Shown here one piece after another: positions 39,501 through 51,230 of a stretch of 64,000 nt of DNA; the stretch's first letter is position 1, and each line of letters starts with the position of its first letter. The position numbers were made by a program, and so were the translations under genes. The notes under the pieces were generated by a model. That model had not been told where the DNA came from, made no database searches, and saw nothing but the letters and a program-made list of their open reading frames with translations. Origin of the DNA: Clusia tigrina (lineage: Eukaryota > Arthropoda > Insecta > Diptera > Clusiidae); NCBI GenBank assembly GCA_920105625.2, contig CAKKTE020000288.1, positions 62,001 to 126,000 on the forward strand, given 5' to 3'.

Positions 39501-39633
39501 CTTTATCAGTGTTTGATTTGGGACTCAAGGGTAGCATAGCTTTGAGCGATAGCTTAAATTGACTGAGGCTTGAGTATTTTATTGTTACAAAATTTCAAGG
39601 TTTTATGACGCTCTAGTAAAAAGTTACAAGCAT
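36507..39633 (+). repeat. 16-monomer HOR of 3127 bp, copy 2
   Basis: This copy aligns with 33380-36506, including the 8-bp deletion near 36638 and the marker at 39561. Differences from copy 1 are few: TTTTATGAC for TTTTGTGAC near 37842, TTTCATCCGTG near 38131 and GGACTTACC near 38686. The match ends at about 39640, where this copy continues with GAGAAGTGTAGG and copy 1 with GATAGGTGTAGAACG. Most of this unit is also part of the long-range duplicate at 56347. Confidence 0.9.
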
Positions 39634-41089
39634 TTGTATGTTGCAAACTTTGAGAAGTGTAGGACGTACAGTATATAAGTTAGGGCCATTTGAAGTTTTA
39701 TCAGCGTTTGATTTGGGACTGAAGGGTAGCATAGCTCTGAGCGATAGCTTAAATTGACAAGAGGCTCGAGTACTTTATTGTTAAAGGCATTTGTATGTTG
39801 CAAACTTTGATAGGTGTAGGACGTACCGTATAGGAGTTAGGGCCATTTGAAGTTTTATCAGTGTTTGATTTGGGACTCAAGGGTAGCATAGCTTGGAGCG
39901 ATAGCTGAAATTAACAAGAGGCTCGAGTACTTTATTGTTACAAAATTGCAAGGTTTTATGACGCTCCAGTAAAAAGTTACAAGCATTTGTATGTTGCAAA
40001 CTTTGATAGGTGTAGGACGTACCGTATAGAAGTTAGGGCCATTTGAAGTTTTATCAGTGTTTGATTTTGTACTGAAGGGTAGCATAGCTCTGAGCGATAG
40101 CTTAAATTGACAAGAGGCTCGAGTACTTTATTGTTACAAAATTGCAAGGTTTTATGACGCTCAAGTAAAAAGTTGCAAGCATTTGTATATTGCGAACTTT
40201 GATAGGTGTAGGACGTACCGTATAGAAGTTAGGGCCATTTTAAGTTTTATCAGTGTTTGATTTGGGACTCAAAGGTAGCATAGCTTTAAGCGATTGCTTA
40301 AATTGACAAGAGGCTCGAGTACTTTATTGTTACAAAATTTCAAGGTTTTATGACGCTCCAGTAAAAAGTTGCAAGTATTTGTATGTTGCATACTTTGATA
40401 GCTGTAGGACGTACCGTATAGAAGTCAGGGCCATTTGAAGCTTTATCAGTGTTTGATTTGGGACTCAAGGGTAGCATAGCTTTGAGCGATAGCTTAAATT
40501 GACAAGAGGCTCGAGTACTTTATTGTTACAAAATTTCAAGGTTTTATGACGCTCCAGTAAAAAGTTACAAGCATTTGTATGTTGCAAACTTTGATAAGTG
40601 TAGGACGTACCGTATAGAAGTTAGGGCCATTTGAAATTTTATCAGTGTTTGATTTGGGACTCAAGGGTAGCATAGCTTTGAGCGATAACTTAAATTGACA
40701 AGAGGCTCGAGTACTTTATTGTTACTAAATTTCAAGGTTTTATGACGCTCCAGTAAAAAGTTACAAGCATTTGTATGTTGCAAACTTTGATAGGTGTAGG
40801 ACGTACCGTATAGAAGTTAGGTCCATTTGAAGTTTTATCAGTGTTTGATTTGGGACTCAAAGGTAGCATAGCTTTAAGCGATTGCTTAAATTGACAAGAG
40901 GCTCGAGTACTTTATTGTTACAAAATTTCAAGGTTTTATGACGCTCCAGTAAAAAGTTACAAGCATTTGTATGCTGCAACCTTTGATAGGTGTAGGATGT
41001 ACCGTATAGAAGTTAGGGCCATTTGAAGTTTTATCAGTGTTCGATTTGGGACTCAAGGGTAGCATTGCTTTGAGCGATAGCTTAAATTG
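39634..41089 (+). repeat. Satellite segment resembling the 14-mer family
   Basis: The monomers carry GATTTTGTACTGAAGG, TATTGCGAAC and CCATTTTAAG, and then CATTTGAAATTTTATC, GGTCCATTTG and CTGCAACC with GGATGTACC (40974-40996). These are the variants and order of region 1 around 2700-3100 and 4200-4700. Part of the 14-mer unit, or its ancestor, is therefore used here in a different higher-order context. A 39-bp deletion sits near its left end. Confidence 0.83.
39776..39795 (+). other. 39-bp deletion between internal GTTACAA direct repeats
   Basis: The monomer reads ATTGTTAAAGGCATTTG, where the usual one has ATTGTTACAA, 39 further bases, then GCATTTG. The two GTTACAA copies of the monomer are exactly 39 bp apart, so collapse between them, followed by two base changes, explains the sequence. 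The resulting monomer is 157 bp. The identical event recurs near 58733. Confidence 0.9.
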
Positions 41090-43442
41090 GCAAGAGGCTC
41101 GAGTACTTTACTGTTATAAAATTTCAAGGTTTTATGACGCTCCAGTAAAAAGGTACAAGCATTTGTATGTTGCAAACTTTGAGAAGTGTAGGACGTACAG
41201 TATAGAAGTTAGGGCCATTTGAAGTTTTATCAGTGTTTGATTTGGGACTGAAGGGTAGCATAGCTCTGAGCGATAGCTTAAATTGACAAGAGGCCCGAGT
41301 ACTTTATTGTTACAAAATTGCAAGGTTTTGTGACGCTCCAGTAAAAAGTTACAAGCATTTGTATGGTGCAAACTTTGATAGGTGTTGGACGCACCTGTAT
41401 AGAAGTTAAGGCCATTTGAAATTTTATCAGTGTTTGATTTGGGACTCAAGGGTAGCATAGTTTTGAGCGATAGCTTAAATTGACAAGAGGGTCGAGTACT
41501 TTACTGTTACAAAATTTCAAGGTTTTATGACGCTACAGTAAAAAGTTACAAGCATTTGTATGTTGCAAACTTTGATAGGTGTAGGACGTACCGTATAGAA
41601 GTTAGGGCCATTTGAAGTTTTATCAGTGTTTGATTTGGGACTCAAGGGTAGCATAGCTTTGAGCGATAACTTAAGTTGACAAGAGGCTCGAGTACTTTAT
41701 TGTTACTAAATTTCAAGGTTTTATGACGCTCCAGTAAAAAGTTACAAGCATTTGTATGTTGCAAACTTTGATAGGTGTAGGACGTACCGTATAGAAGTTA
41801 GGGCCATTTGAAGTTTTATCAGTGTTTGATTTTGGACTCAAGGGTAGCATAGCTTTGAGCGATAACTTAAATTGACAAGAGGCTCGAATACTTTATTGTT
41901 ACTAAATTTCAAGGTTTTATGACGCTCCAGTAAAAAGTTACAAGCATTTGTATGTTGCAAACTTTGATAGGTGTAGGGCGTACCGTATAGAAGTTAGGGC
42001 CATTTGCAGTTTTATCAGTGTTTGATTTGGGACTGAAGGGTAGCATAGCTTTGAGCGAGAGCTTAAATTAACAAGAGGGTCGAGTACTTTATTGTTACAA
42101 AATTGCAAGGTTTTATGACGCTCCAGTAAAAAGTTACGAGCATTTGTATGTTGCAAACTTTGATAGGTTTAGGACGCACCGTATAGAAGTTAGGGCCATT
42201 TGAAGTTTTATCAGTGTTTGATTTGTGACCCAAGGGTAGCATAGCTTTGAGCGACAGCTTAAATTGACAAGAGGCTCGAGTACTTTATTGCTACAAAATT
42301 TCAAGGTTTTATGACGCTCCAGTAAAAAGTTACAAGCATTTGTATGTTGCAAACTTTGATAGGTGTAGGACGTACCGTATATAAGTTAGGGCCATTTGAA
42401 GTTTTATCAGTGTTTGATTTGGGACTCAAGCGTAGCATAGCTTTGAGCGATAGCTTAAATTGACAAGAGGCTCGAGTACTTTATTGTTACTAAATTTCAA
42501 GGTTTTATGACGCTCCAGTAAAAAGTTACAAGCATTTGTATGTTGCAAACTTTGATAGGTGTAGGACGTACCGTCTAGAAGTTAGGTCCATTTGAAGTTT
42601 TATCAGTGTTTGATTTGGGACTCAAAGGTAGCATAGCTTTAAGCGATTGCTTAAATTGACACGAGGCTCGAGTACTTTATTGTTACAAAATTTCAAGGTT
42701 TTATGACGCTCCAGTAAAAAGTTACAAGCATTTGTATGCTGCAACCTTTGATAGGTGTAGGACGTACCGTATAGAAGTTAGGGCCATTTGAAATTTTATC
42801 AGTGTTCGATTTGGGACTCAAGGGTAGCATTGCTTTGAGCGATAGCTTAAATTGGCAAGAGGCTCGAGTACTTTACTGTTATAAAATTTCAATGTTTTAT
42901 GACGCTCCAGTAAAAAGGTACAAGCATTTCTATGTTGCAAACTTTGATAGGTGTAGGACGTACCGTATAGGAGTTAGGGCCATTTGAAGTTTTATCAGTG
43001 TTTGATTTGGGACTCAAGGCTAGCATAGCTTTGAGCGATAGCTTAAATTGACAAGAGGCTTGAGTACTTTATTGTTACAAAATTTCAAGGTTTTATGACG
43101 CTCTAGTAAAAAGTTACAAGCATTTGTATGTTGCAAACTTTGATAAGTGTAGGACGTACCGTATAGAAGTTAGGGCCATTCGAAGTTTTATCAGTGTTTG
43201 ATTTGGTACTGAAGGGTAGCATAGCTCTGAGCGATAGCTTAAATTGACAAGAGGCTCGAGTACTTTATTGTTACAAAATTGCAAGGTTTCGTGACGCTCC
43301 AGTAAAAAGTTACAAGCATTTGTTTGTTGCAAGCTTTGATAGGTGTAGGACGTACCGTATAGAAGTTAGGGCCATTTGAAGTTTTATCAGTGTTTGATTT
43401 GGGACTCAAGGGTAGCATAGCTTTGAGCGATAACTTAAATTG
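41090..43442 (+). repeat. 12-monomer HOR of 2353 bp, copy 1
   Basis: The twelve monomers measure 2353 bp, one more than 12 x 196, owing to GCACCTGTATAG near 41395 (an added base). Diagnostic variants in order are GGCCCGAG, GTATGGTGC, GATAACTTAAGTTGAC, GGCTCGAATAC, GGGCGTACC, AGGTTTAGGACGC, TTGCTACAA, TATATAAG with CAAGCGTAGC, ACCGTCTAG, GACACGAGG, CTGCAACC, TTCAATGTTTTATG with CATTTCTATG, CAAGGCTAGC, and CATTCGAAG with GGTTTCGTGACG. This copy alone has GTTACGAGC near 42136 and GTGACCCAAGG near 42226. Confidence 0.92.
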
Positions 43443-45795
43443 ACAAGAGGCTCGAGTACTTTACTGTTATAAAATTTCAAGGTTTTATGACGCTCCAGTA
43501 AAAAGGTACAAGCATTTGTATGTTGCAAACTTTGAGAAGTGTAGGACGTACAGTATAGAAGTTAGGGCCATTTGAAGTTTTATCAGTGTTTGATTTGGGA
43601 CTGAAGGGTAGCATAGCTCTGAGCGATAGCTTAAATTGACAAGAGGCCCGAGTACTTTATTGTTACAAAATTGCAAGGTTTTGTGACGCTCCAGTAAAAA
43701 GTTACAAGCATTTGTATGGTGCAAACTTTGATAGGTGTTGGACGCACCTGTATAGAAGTTAAGGCCATTTGAAATTTTATCAGTGTTTGATTTGGGACTC
43801 AAGGGTAGCATAGTTTTGAGCGATAGCTTAAATTGACAAGAGGGTCGAGTACTTTACTGTTACAAAATTTCAAGGTTTTATGACGCTACAGTAAAAAGTT
43901 ACAAGCATTTGTATGTTGCAAACTTTGATAGGTGTAGGACGTACCGTATAGAAGTTAGGGCCATTTGAAGTTTTATCAGTGTTTGATTTGGGACTCAAGG
44001 GTAGCATAGCTTTGAGCGATAACTTAAGTTGACAAGAGGCTCGAGTACTTTATTGTTACTAAATTTCAAGGTTTTATGACGCTCCAGTAAAAAGTTACAA
44101 GCATTTGTATGTTGCAAACTTTGATAGGTGTAGGACGTACCGTATAGAAGTTAGGGCCATTTGAAGTTTTATCAGTGTTTGATTTTGGACTCAAGGGTAG
44201 CATAGCTTTGAGCGATAGCTTAAATTGACAAGAGGCTCGAGTACTTTATTGCTACAAAATTTCAAGGTTTTATGACGCTCCAGTAAAAAGTTACAAGCAT
44301 TTGTATGTTGCAAACTTTGATAGGTGTAGGACGTACCGTATATAAGTTAGGGCCATTTGAAGTTTTATCAGTGTTTGATTTGGGACTCAAGCGTAGCATA
44401 GCTTTGAGCGATAACTTAAATTGACAAGAGGCTCGAGTACTTTATTGTTACTAAATTTCAAGGTTTTATGACGCTCCAGTAAAAAGTTACAAGCATTTGT
44501 ATGTTGCAAACTTTGATAGGTTTAGGACGCACCGTATAGAAGTTAGGGCCATTTGAAGTTTTATCAGTGTTTGATTTGGGACTCAAGGGTAGCATAGCTT
44601 TGAGCGATAGCTTAAATTGACAAGAGGCTCGAGTACTTTATTGCTACAAAATTTCAAGGTTTTATGACGCTCCAGTAAAAAGTTACAAGCATTTGTATGT
44701 TGCAAACTTTGATAGGTGTAGGACGTACCGTATATAAGTTAGGGCCATTTGAAGTTTTATCAGTGTTTGATTTGGGACTCAAGCGTAGCATAGCTTTGAG
44801 CGATAACTTAAATTGACAAGAGGCTCGAGTACTTTATTGTTACTAAATTTCAAGGTTTTATGACGCTCCAGTAAAAAGTTACAAGCATTTGTATGTTGCA
44901 AACTTTGATAGGTGTAGGACGTACCGTCTAGAAGTTAGGTCCATTTGAAGTTTTATCAGTGTTTGATTTGGGACTCAAAGGTAGCATAGCTTTAAGCGAT
45001 TGCTTAAATTGACACGAGGCTCGAGTACTTTATTGTTACAAAATTTCAAGGTTTTATGACGCTCCAGTAAAAAGTTACAAGCATTTGTATGCTGCAACCT
45101 TTGATAGGTGTAGGACGTACCGTATAGAAGTTAGGGCCATTTGAAATTTTATCAGTGTTCGATTTGGGACTCAAGGGTAGCATTGCTTTGAGCGATAGCT
45201 TAAATTGGCAAGAGGCTCGAGTACTTTACTGTTATAAAATTTCAATGTTTTATGACGCTCCAGTAAAAAGGTACAAGCATTTCTATGTTGCAAACTTTGA
45301 TAGGTGTAGGACGTACCGTATAGGAGTTAGGGCCATTTGAAGTTTTATCAGTGTTTGATTTGGGACTCAAGGCTAGCATAGCTTTGAGCGATAGCTTAAA
45401 TTGACAAGAGGCTTGAGTACTTTATTGTTACAAAATTTCAAGGTTTTATGACGCTCTAGTAAAAAGTTACAAGCATTTGTATGTTGCAAACTTTGATAAG
45501 TGTAGGACGTACCGTATAGAAGTTAGGGCCATTCGAAGTTTTATCAGTGTTTGATTTGGTACTGAAGGGTAGCATAGCTCTGAGCGATAGCTTAAATTGA
45601 CAAGAGGCTCGAGTACTTTATTGTTACAAAATTGCAAGGTTTCGTGACGCTCCAGTAAAAAGTTACAAGCATTTGTTTGTTGCAAGCTTTGATAGGTGTA
45701 GGACGTACCGTATAGAAGTTAGGGCCATTTGAAGTTTTATCAGTGTTTGATTTGGGACTCAAGGGTAGCATAGCTTTGAGCGATAACTTAAATTG
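43443..45795 (+). repeat. 12-monomer HOR of 2353 bp, copy 2 (with internal replacement)
   Basis: The length and phase equal those of copies 1 and 3, but two monomers (about 44200-44580) differ in kind. Where the flanking copies have the GGCTCGAATAC/GGGCGTACC monomer and then the GCGAGAGC/GAGGGTCGAG monomer, this copy has an extra TTGCTACAA/TATATAAG/CAAGCGTAGC monomer, followed by a hybrid with TTACTAAATTT on its left and AGGTTTAGGACGC on its right. Length preservation points to gene conversion or paired exchanges in register. Confidence 0.9.
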
Positions 45796-48148
45796 ACAAG
45801 AGGCTCGAGTACTTTACTGTTATAAAATTTCAAGGTTTTATGACGCTCCAGTAAAAAGGTACAAGCATTTGTATGTTGCAAACTTTGAGAAGTGTAGGAC
45901 GTACAGTATAGAAGTTAGGGCCATTTGAAGTTTTATCAGTGTTTGATTTGGGACTGAAGGGTAGCATAGCTCTGAGCGATAGCTTAAATTGACAAGAGGC
46001 CCGAGTACTTTATTGTTACAAAATTGCAAGGTTTTGTGACGCTCCAGTAAAAAGTTACAAGCATTTGTATGGTGCAAACTTTGATAGGTGTTGGACGCAC
46101 CTGTATAGAAGTTAAGGCCATTTGAAATTTTATCAGTGTTTGATTTGGGACTCAAGGGTAGCATAGTTTTGAGCGATAGCTTAAATTGACAAGAGGGTCG
46201 AGTACTTTACTGTTACAAAATTTCAAGGTTTTATGACGCTACAGTAAAAAGTTACAAGCATTTGTATGTTGCAAACTTTGATAGGTGTAGGACGTACCGT
46301 ATAGAAGTTAGGGCCATTTGAAGTTTTATCAGTGTTTGATTTGGGACTCAAGGGTAGCATAGCTTTGAGCGATAACTTAAGTTGACAAGAGGCTCGAGTA
46401 CTTTATTGTTACTAAATTTCAAGGTTTTATGACGCTCCAGTAAAAAGTTACAAGCATTTGTATGTTGCAAACTTTGATAGGTGTAGGACGTACCGTATAG
46501 AAGTTAGGGCCATTTGAAGTTTTATCAGTGTTTGATTTTGGACTCAAGGGTAGCATAGCTTTGAGCGATAACTTAAATTGACAAGAGGCTCGAATACTTT
46601 ATTGTTACTAAATTTCAAGGTTTTATGACGCTCCAGTAAAAAGTTACAAGCATTTGTATGTTGCAAACTTTGATAGGTGTAGGGCGTACCGTATAGAAGT
46701 TAGGGCCATTTGCAGTTTTATCAGTGTTTGATTTGGGACTGAAGGGTAGCATAGCTTTGAGCGAGAGCTTAAATTAACAAGAGGGTCGAGTACTTTATTG
46801 TTACAAAATTGCAAGGTTTTATGACGCTCCAGTAAAAAGTTACAAGCATTTGTATGTTGCAAACTTTGATAGGTTTAGGACGCACCGTATAGAAGTTAGG
46901 GCCATTTGAAGTTTTATCAGTGTTTGATTTGGGACTCAAGGGTAGCATAGCTTTGAGCGATAGCTTAAATTGACAAGAGGCTCGAGTACTTTATTGCTAC
47001 AAAATTTCAAGGTTTTATGACGCTCCAGTAAAAAGTTACAAGCATTTGTATGTTGCAAACTTTGATAGGTGTAGGACGTACCGTATATAAGTTAGGGCCA
47101 TTTGAAGTTTTATCAGTGTTTGATTTGGGACTCAAGCGTAGCATAGCTTTGAGCGATAACTTAAATTGACAAGAGGCTCGAGTACTTTATTGTTACTAAA
47201 TTTCAAGGTTTTATGACGATCCAGTAAAAAGTTACAAGCATTTGTATGTTGCAAACTTTGATAGGTGTAGGACGTACCGTCTAGAAGTTAGGTCCATTTG
47301 AAGTTTTATCAGTGTTTGATTTGGGACTCAAAGGTAGCATAGCTTTAAGCGATTGCTTAAATTGACACGAGGCTCGAGTACTTTATTGTTACAAAATTTC
47401 AAGGTTTTATGACGCTCCAGTAAAAAGTTACAAGCATTTGTATGCTGCAACCTTTGATAGGTGTAGGACGTACCGTATAGAAGTTAGGGCCATTTGAAAT
47501 TTTATCAGTGTTCGATTTGGGACTCAAGGGTAGCATTGCTTTGAGCGATAGCTTAAATTGGCAAGAGGCTCGAGTACTTTACTGTTATAAAATTTCAATG
47601 TTTTATGACGCTCCAGTAAAAAGGTACAAGCATTTCTATGTTGCAAACTTTGATAGGTGTAGGACGTACCGTATAGGAGTTAGGGCCATTTGAAGTTTTA
47701 TCAGTGTTTGATTTGGGACTCAAGGCTAGCATAGCTTTGAGCGATAGCTTAAATTGACAAGAGGCTTGAGTACTTTATTGTTACAAAATTTCAAGGTTTT
47801 ATGACGCTCTAGTAAAAAGTTACAAGCATTTGTATGTTGCAAACTTTGATAAGTGTAGGACGTACCGTATAGAAGTTAGGGCCATTCGAAGTTTTATCAG
47901 TGTTTGATTTGGTACTGAAGGGTAGCATAGCTCTGAGCGATAGCTTAAATTGACAAGAGGCTCGAGTACTTTATTGTTACAAAATTGCAAGGTTTCGTGA
48001 CGCTCCAGTAAAAAGTTACAAGCATTTGTTTGTTGCAAGCTTTGATAGGTGTAGGACGTACCGTATAGAAGTTAGGGCCATTTGAAGTTTTATCAGTGTT
48101 TGATTTGGGACTCAAGGGTAGCATAGCTTTGAGCGATAACTTAAATTG
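45796..48148 (+). repeat. 12-monomer HOR of 2353 bp, copy 3
   Basis: This copy matches copy 1 in all twelve monomer types, including GCACCTGTATAG near 46100. It carries a private base change, GACGATCC, near 47217. The 12-mer periodicity ends at about 48150: the following monomer has TTATTGTTACTAAA where a fourth copy would have TTACTGTTATAAAA. Exactly three copies are therefore present. Confidence 0.92.
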
Positions 48149-51100
48149 ACAAGAGGCTCGAGTACTTTATTGTTACTAAATTTCAAGGTTTTATGACGCT
48201 CCAGTAAAAAGTTACAAGCAGTTGTATGTTGCAAACTTTGATAGGTGTAGGACGTACCGTATAGAAGTTAGGGCCATTTGAAGTTTTATCAGTGTTTGAT
48301 TTTGGACTCAAGGGTAGCATAGCTTTGAGCGATAACTTAAATTGACAAGAGGCTCGAGTACTTTATTGTTACTAAATTTCAAGGTTTTATGACGCTCCAG
48401 TAAAAAGTTACAAGCATTTGTATGTTGCAAACTTTGATAGGTGTAGGGCGTACCGTATAGAAGTAAGGGCCATTTGAAGTTTTATCGGTGTTTAATTTGG
48501 GACTCAAGGGTAGCATAGCTTTGAGCGATAGCTTAAATTAACAAGAGGCTCGAGTACTTTATTGTTACAAAATTTTAAGGTTTTATGACGCTCCAGTAAA
48601 AAGTTACAAGCATTTGTATGTTGCAAACTTTGATAAGTGTAGGACGTACCGTATAGAAGTTAGGGCCATTTGCAGTTTTATCAGTGTTTGATTTGGGACT
48701 GAAGGGTAGCATAGCTTTAAGCGAGAACTTAAATTAACAAGAGGGTCGAGTATTTTATTGTTACAAAATTTCAAGGTTTTATGACGCTCCAGTAAAAAGT
48801 TACAAGCATTTGTATGTTGCAAACTTTGATAGGTTTAGGACGCACCATATAGAAGTTAGGGCCATTTGAAGTTTTATCAGTGTTTGATTTGGGACTCAAG
48901 GGTAGCATAGCTTTGAGCGATAGCTTAAATTGACAAGAGGCTCGAGTACTTTATTGTTACAAAATTTCAAGGTTTTATGACGCTCCAGTAAAAAGTTACA
49001 AGCATTTGTATGTTGCAAACTTTGATAGGTGTAGGACGTACCGTATAGAAGTTAGGGCCATTTGAAGTTGTATCAGTGTTTGATTTGGGACTCAAGGGTA
49101 GCATAGCTTTGAGCGATAACTAAAATTGACAAGAGGCTCGAGTACTTTATTGTTACTAAATTTCAAGGTTTTATGACGCTCCTGTAAAAAGTTACAAGCA
49201 TTTGTATGTTGCAAACTTTGATAGGTGTAGGACGTACCGTATAGAAGTTAGGTCCATTTGAAGTTTTATCAGTGTTTGATTTGGGACTCAAAGGTAGCAT
49301 AGCTTTAAGCGATTGCTTAAATTGACAAGAGGCTCGAGTACTTTATTGTTACAAAATTTCAAGGTTTTATGACGCTCCAGTAAAAAGTTACAAGCATTTG
49401 TATGCTGCAACCTTTGATAGGTGTAGGACGTACCGTATAGAAGTTTGGGCCATTTGAAATTTTATCAGTGTTCGATTTGGGACTCAAGGGTAGCATTGCT
49501 TTGAGCGATAGCTTAAATTGGCAAGAGGCTCGAGTACTTTACTGTTATAAAATTTCAAGGTTTAATGACGCTCCAGTAAAAATGTACAAGCATTTGTATG
49601 TTGCAAACTTTGATAGGTGTAGGACGTACCGTATAGGAGTTAGGGCCATTTAAAGTTTTATCAGTGTTTGATTTGGGACTCAAGGGTAGCAAAGCTTTGA
49701 GCGATAGCTTAAATTAACTAGAGGCTCGAGTACTTTATTGTTACAAAATTGCAAGGTTTTATGACGCTCCAGTAAAAAGTTACAAGCATTTGTATGTAGC
49801 AAACTTTGATAAGTGTAGGACGTACCGTATAGAAGTTAGGGCCATTTGCAGTTTTATCAGTGTTTGATTTGGGACTGAAGGGTAGCATAGCTTTGAGCGA
49901 GAGCTTAAATTAACAAGAGGGTCGAGTACTTTATTGTTACAAAATTGCAAGGTTTTATGACGCGCCAGTAAAAAGTTACAAGCATTTGTATGTTGCAAAC
50001 TTTGATAGGTGTAGGACGCACCGTATAGAAGTTAGGGCCATTTGAAGTTTTATCACTGTTCGATTTGGGGCTCAAGGGTAGCATAGCTTTGAGCGATAGC
50101 TTAAATTGACAAGAGGGTCGAGTACTTTACTGTTACAAAATTTCAAGGTTTTATGACGCTACAGTAAAAAGTTACAAGCATTTGTATGTTGCAAACTTTG
50201 ATAGGTGTAGGACGTACAGTATAGAAATTAGGGCCATTTGAAGTTTTATCAGTGTTTGATTTGGGACTCAAGGGTAGCATAGCTTTGAGCGATAACTTAA
50301 ATTGACAAGAGGCTCGAGTACTTTATTGTTACTAAATTTCAAGGTTTTATGACGCTCCTGTAAAAAGTTACAAGCATTTGTATGTTGCAAACTTTGATAG
50401 CTGTAGGACGTACCGTATAGAATTTACGGCCATTTGAAGTTTTATCAGTGTTTGATTTGGGACTCAAAGGTAGCATAGCTTTAAGCGATTGCTTAAATTG
50501 ACAAGAGGCTCGAGTCCTTATTGTTACAAAATTGCAAGGTTTTATGACGTTCCAGTAAAAAGTTACAAGCATTTGTTTGTTGCAAACTTTGATAGGTGTA
50601 GGACGTTCCGTATAGAAGTTAGGGCCATTTGAAGTTTTATCACTGTTCGATTTGGGGCTCAAGGGAAGCATAGCTTTGAGCGATAGCTTAAATTGACAAG
50701 AGGGTCGAGTACTTTACTGTTACAAAATTTCAAGGTTTTATGACGCTACAGTAAAAAGTTACAAGCATTTGTATGTTGCAAACTTTGATAGGTGTAGGAC
50801 GTACAGTATAGAAATTAGGGCCATTTGAAGTTTTATCAGTGTTTGATTTGGGACTCAAGGGTAGCATAGCTTTGAGCGATAACTTAAATTGACAAGAGGC
50901 TCGAGTACTTTATTGTTACTAAATTTCAAGGTTTTATGACGCTCCAGTAAAAAGTTACAAGCATTTGTATGTTGCAAACTTTGATAGGTGTAGGACGTAC
51001 CGTATAGAAGTTAGAGCCATTTGAAGTTTTATCAGTGTTTGATTTGGGACTCAATGATAGCATAGCTTTGAGCGATAACTTAAATTGACAAGAGGCTCGA

Positions 51101-51230
51101 GTACTTTATTGTTACTAAATTTCAAGGTTTTATGACGCTCCTGTAAAAAGTTACAAGCATTTGTATGTTGCAAACTTTGATAGGTGTAGAACGTACCGTA
51201 TAGAAGTTAGATCCATTTGAAATTTTATCA
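48149..51230 (+). repeat. Mixed satellite segment after the 12-mer block
   Basis: Up to about 49757 this stretch is the template of the last 1.6 kb of the window (offset 14243 bp). Variants are GCAGTTGTATG near 48220, TTATCGGTGTTTAATTTGG near 48482, CATTTGCAGTTTT, GTTGTATC near 49068, CTCCTGTAAAAAG, CTGCAACC (49405) and GGTTTAATGACG near 49559. From 49780 the order is shared with 51543 onward at an offset of 1763 bp. From about 50160 it is shared with about 52510 onward at 2350 bp. One base is lost in GAGTCCTTATTG near 50514. Near 51216 the AGATCCATTTGAAATTTT junction skips two monomers that are present at 53560-53760. Confidence 0.83.
48918..49113 (+). repeat. Representative near-consensus 196-bp monomer
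   Basis: This copy differs from my by-eye consensus at one base (GTTGTATC for GTTTTATC). Landmarks in order are CGATAGCTTAAATT (1-14), CTCGAG overlapping AGTACT (25-33), GTTACAA (39-45), GGTTTTATGACGCTCC (54-69), GTTACAA again (78-84), GTATGTTGCAAAC (91-103), GGACGTACCGTATAG (117-131), TTAGGGCC (135-142) and TAGCATAGCTTTGAG (182-196). The consensus has 58 A, 65 T, 47 G and 26 C, giving 37% GC. It contains five CpGs. Internal direct repeats are GTTACAA (39 bp apart), ATAGCTT (13 bp apart across the monomer joint) and GTTTTAT (95 bp apart). The length is not divisible by three, so any reading frame changes from copy to copy. Confidence 0.93.

Noticed and set aside
41132..41458. Minus-strand open frame of 108 codons, recurring at 43485 and 45838 and at 60081, and the related 110-codon frames at 50339, 52102, 52689 and 54648
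   Set aside because: These read through one and two-thirds satellite monomers. They recur because the HOR recurs. They have no recognisable domain, no ribosome binding or splice context, and repeat the same residues in two frames because 196 is not a multiple of three.
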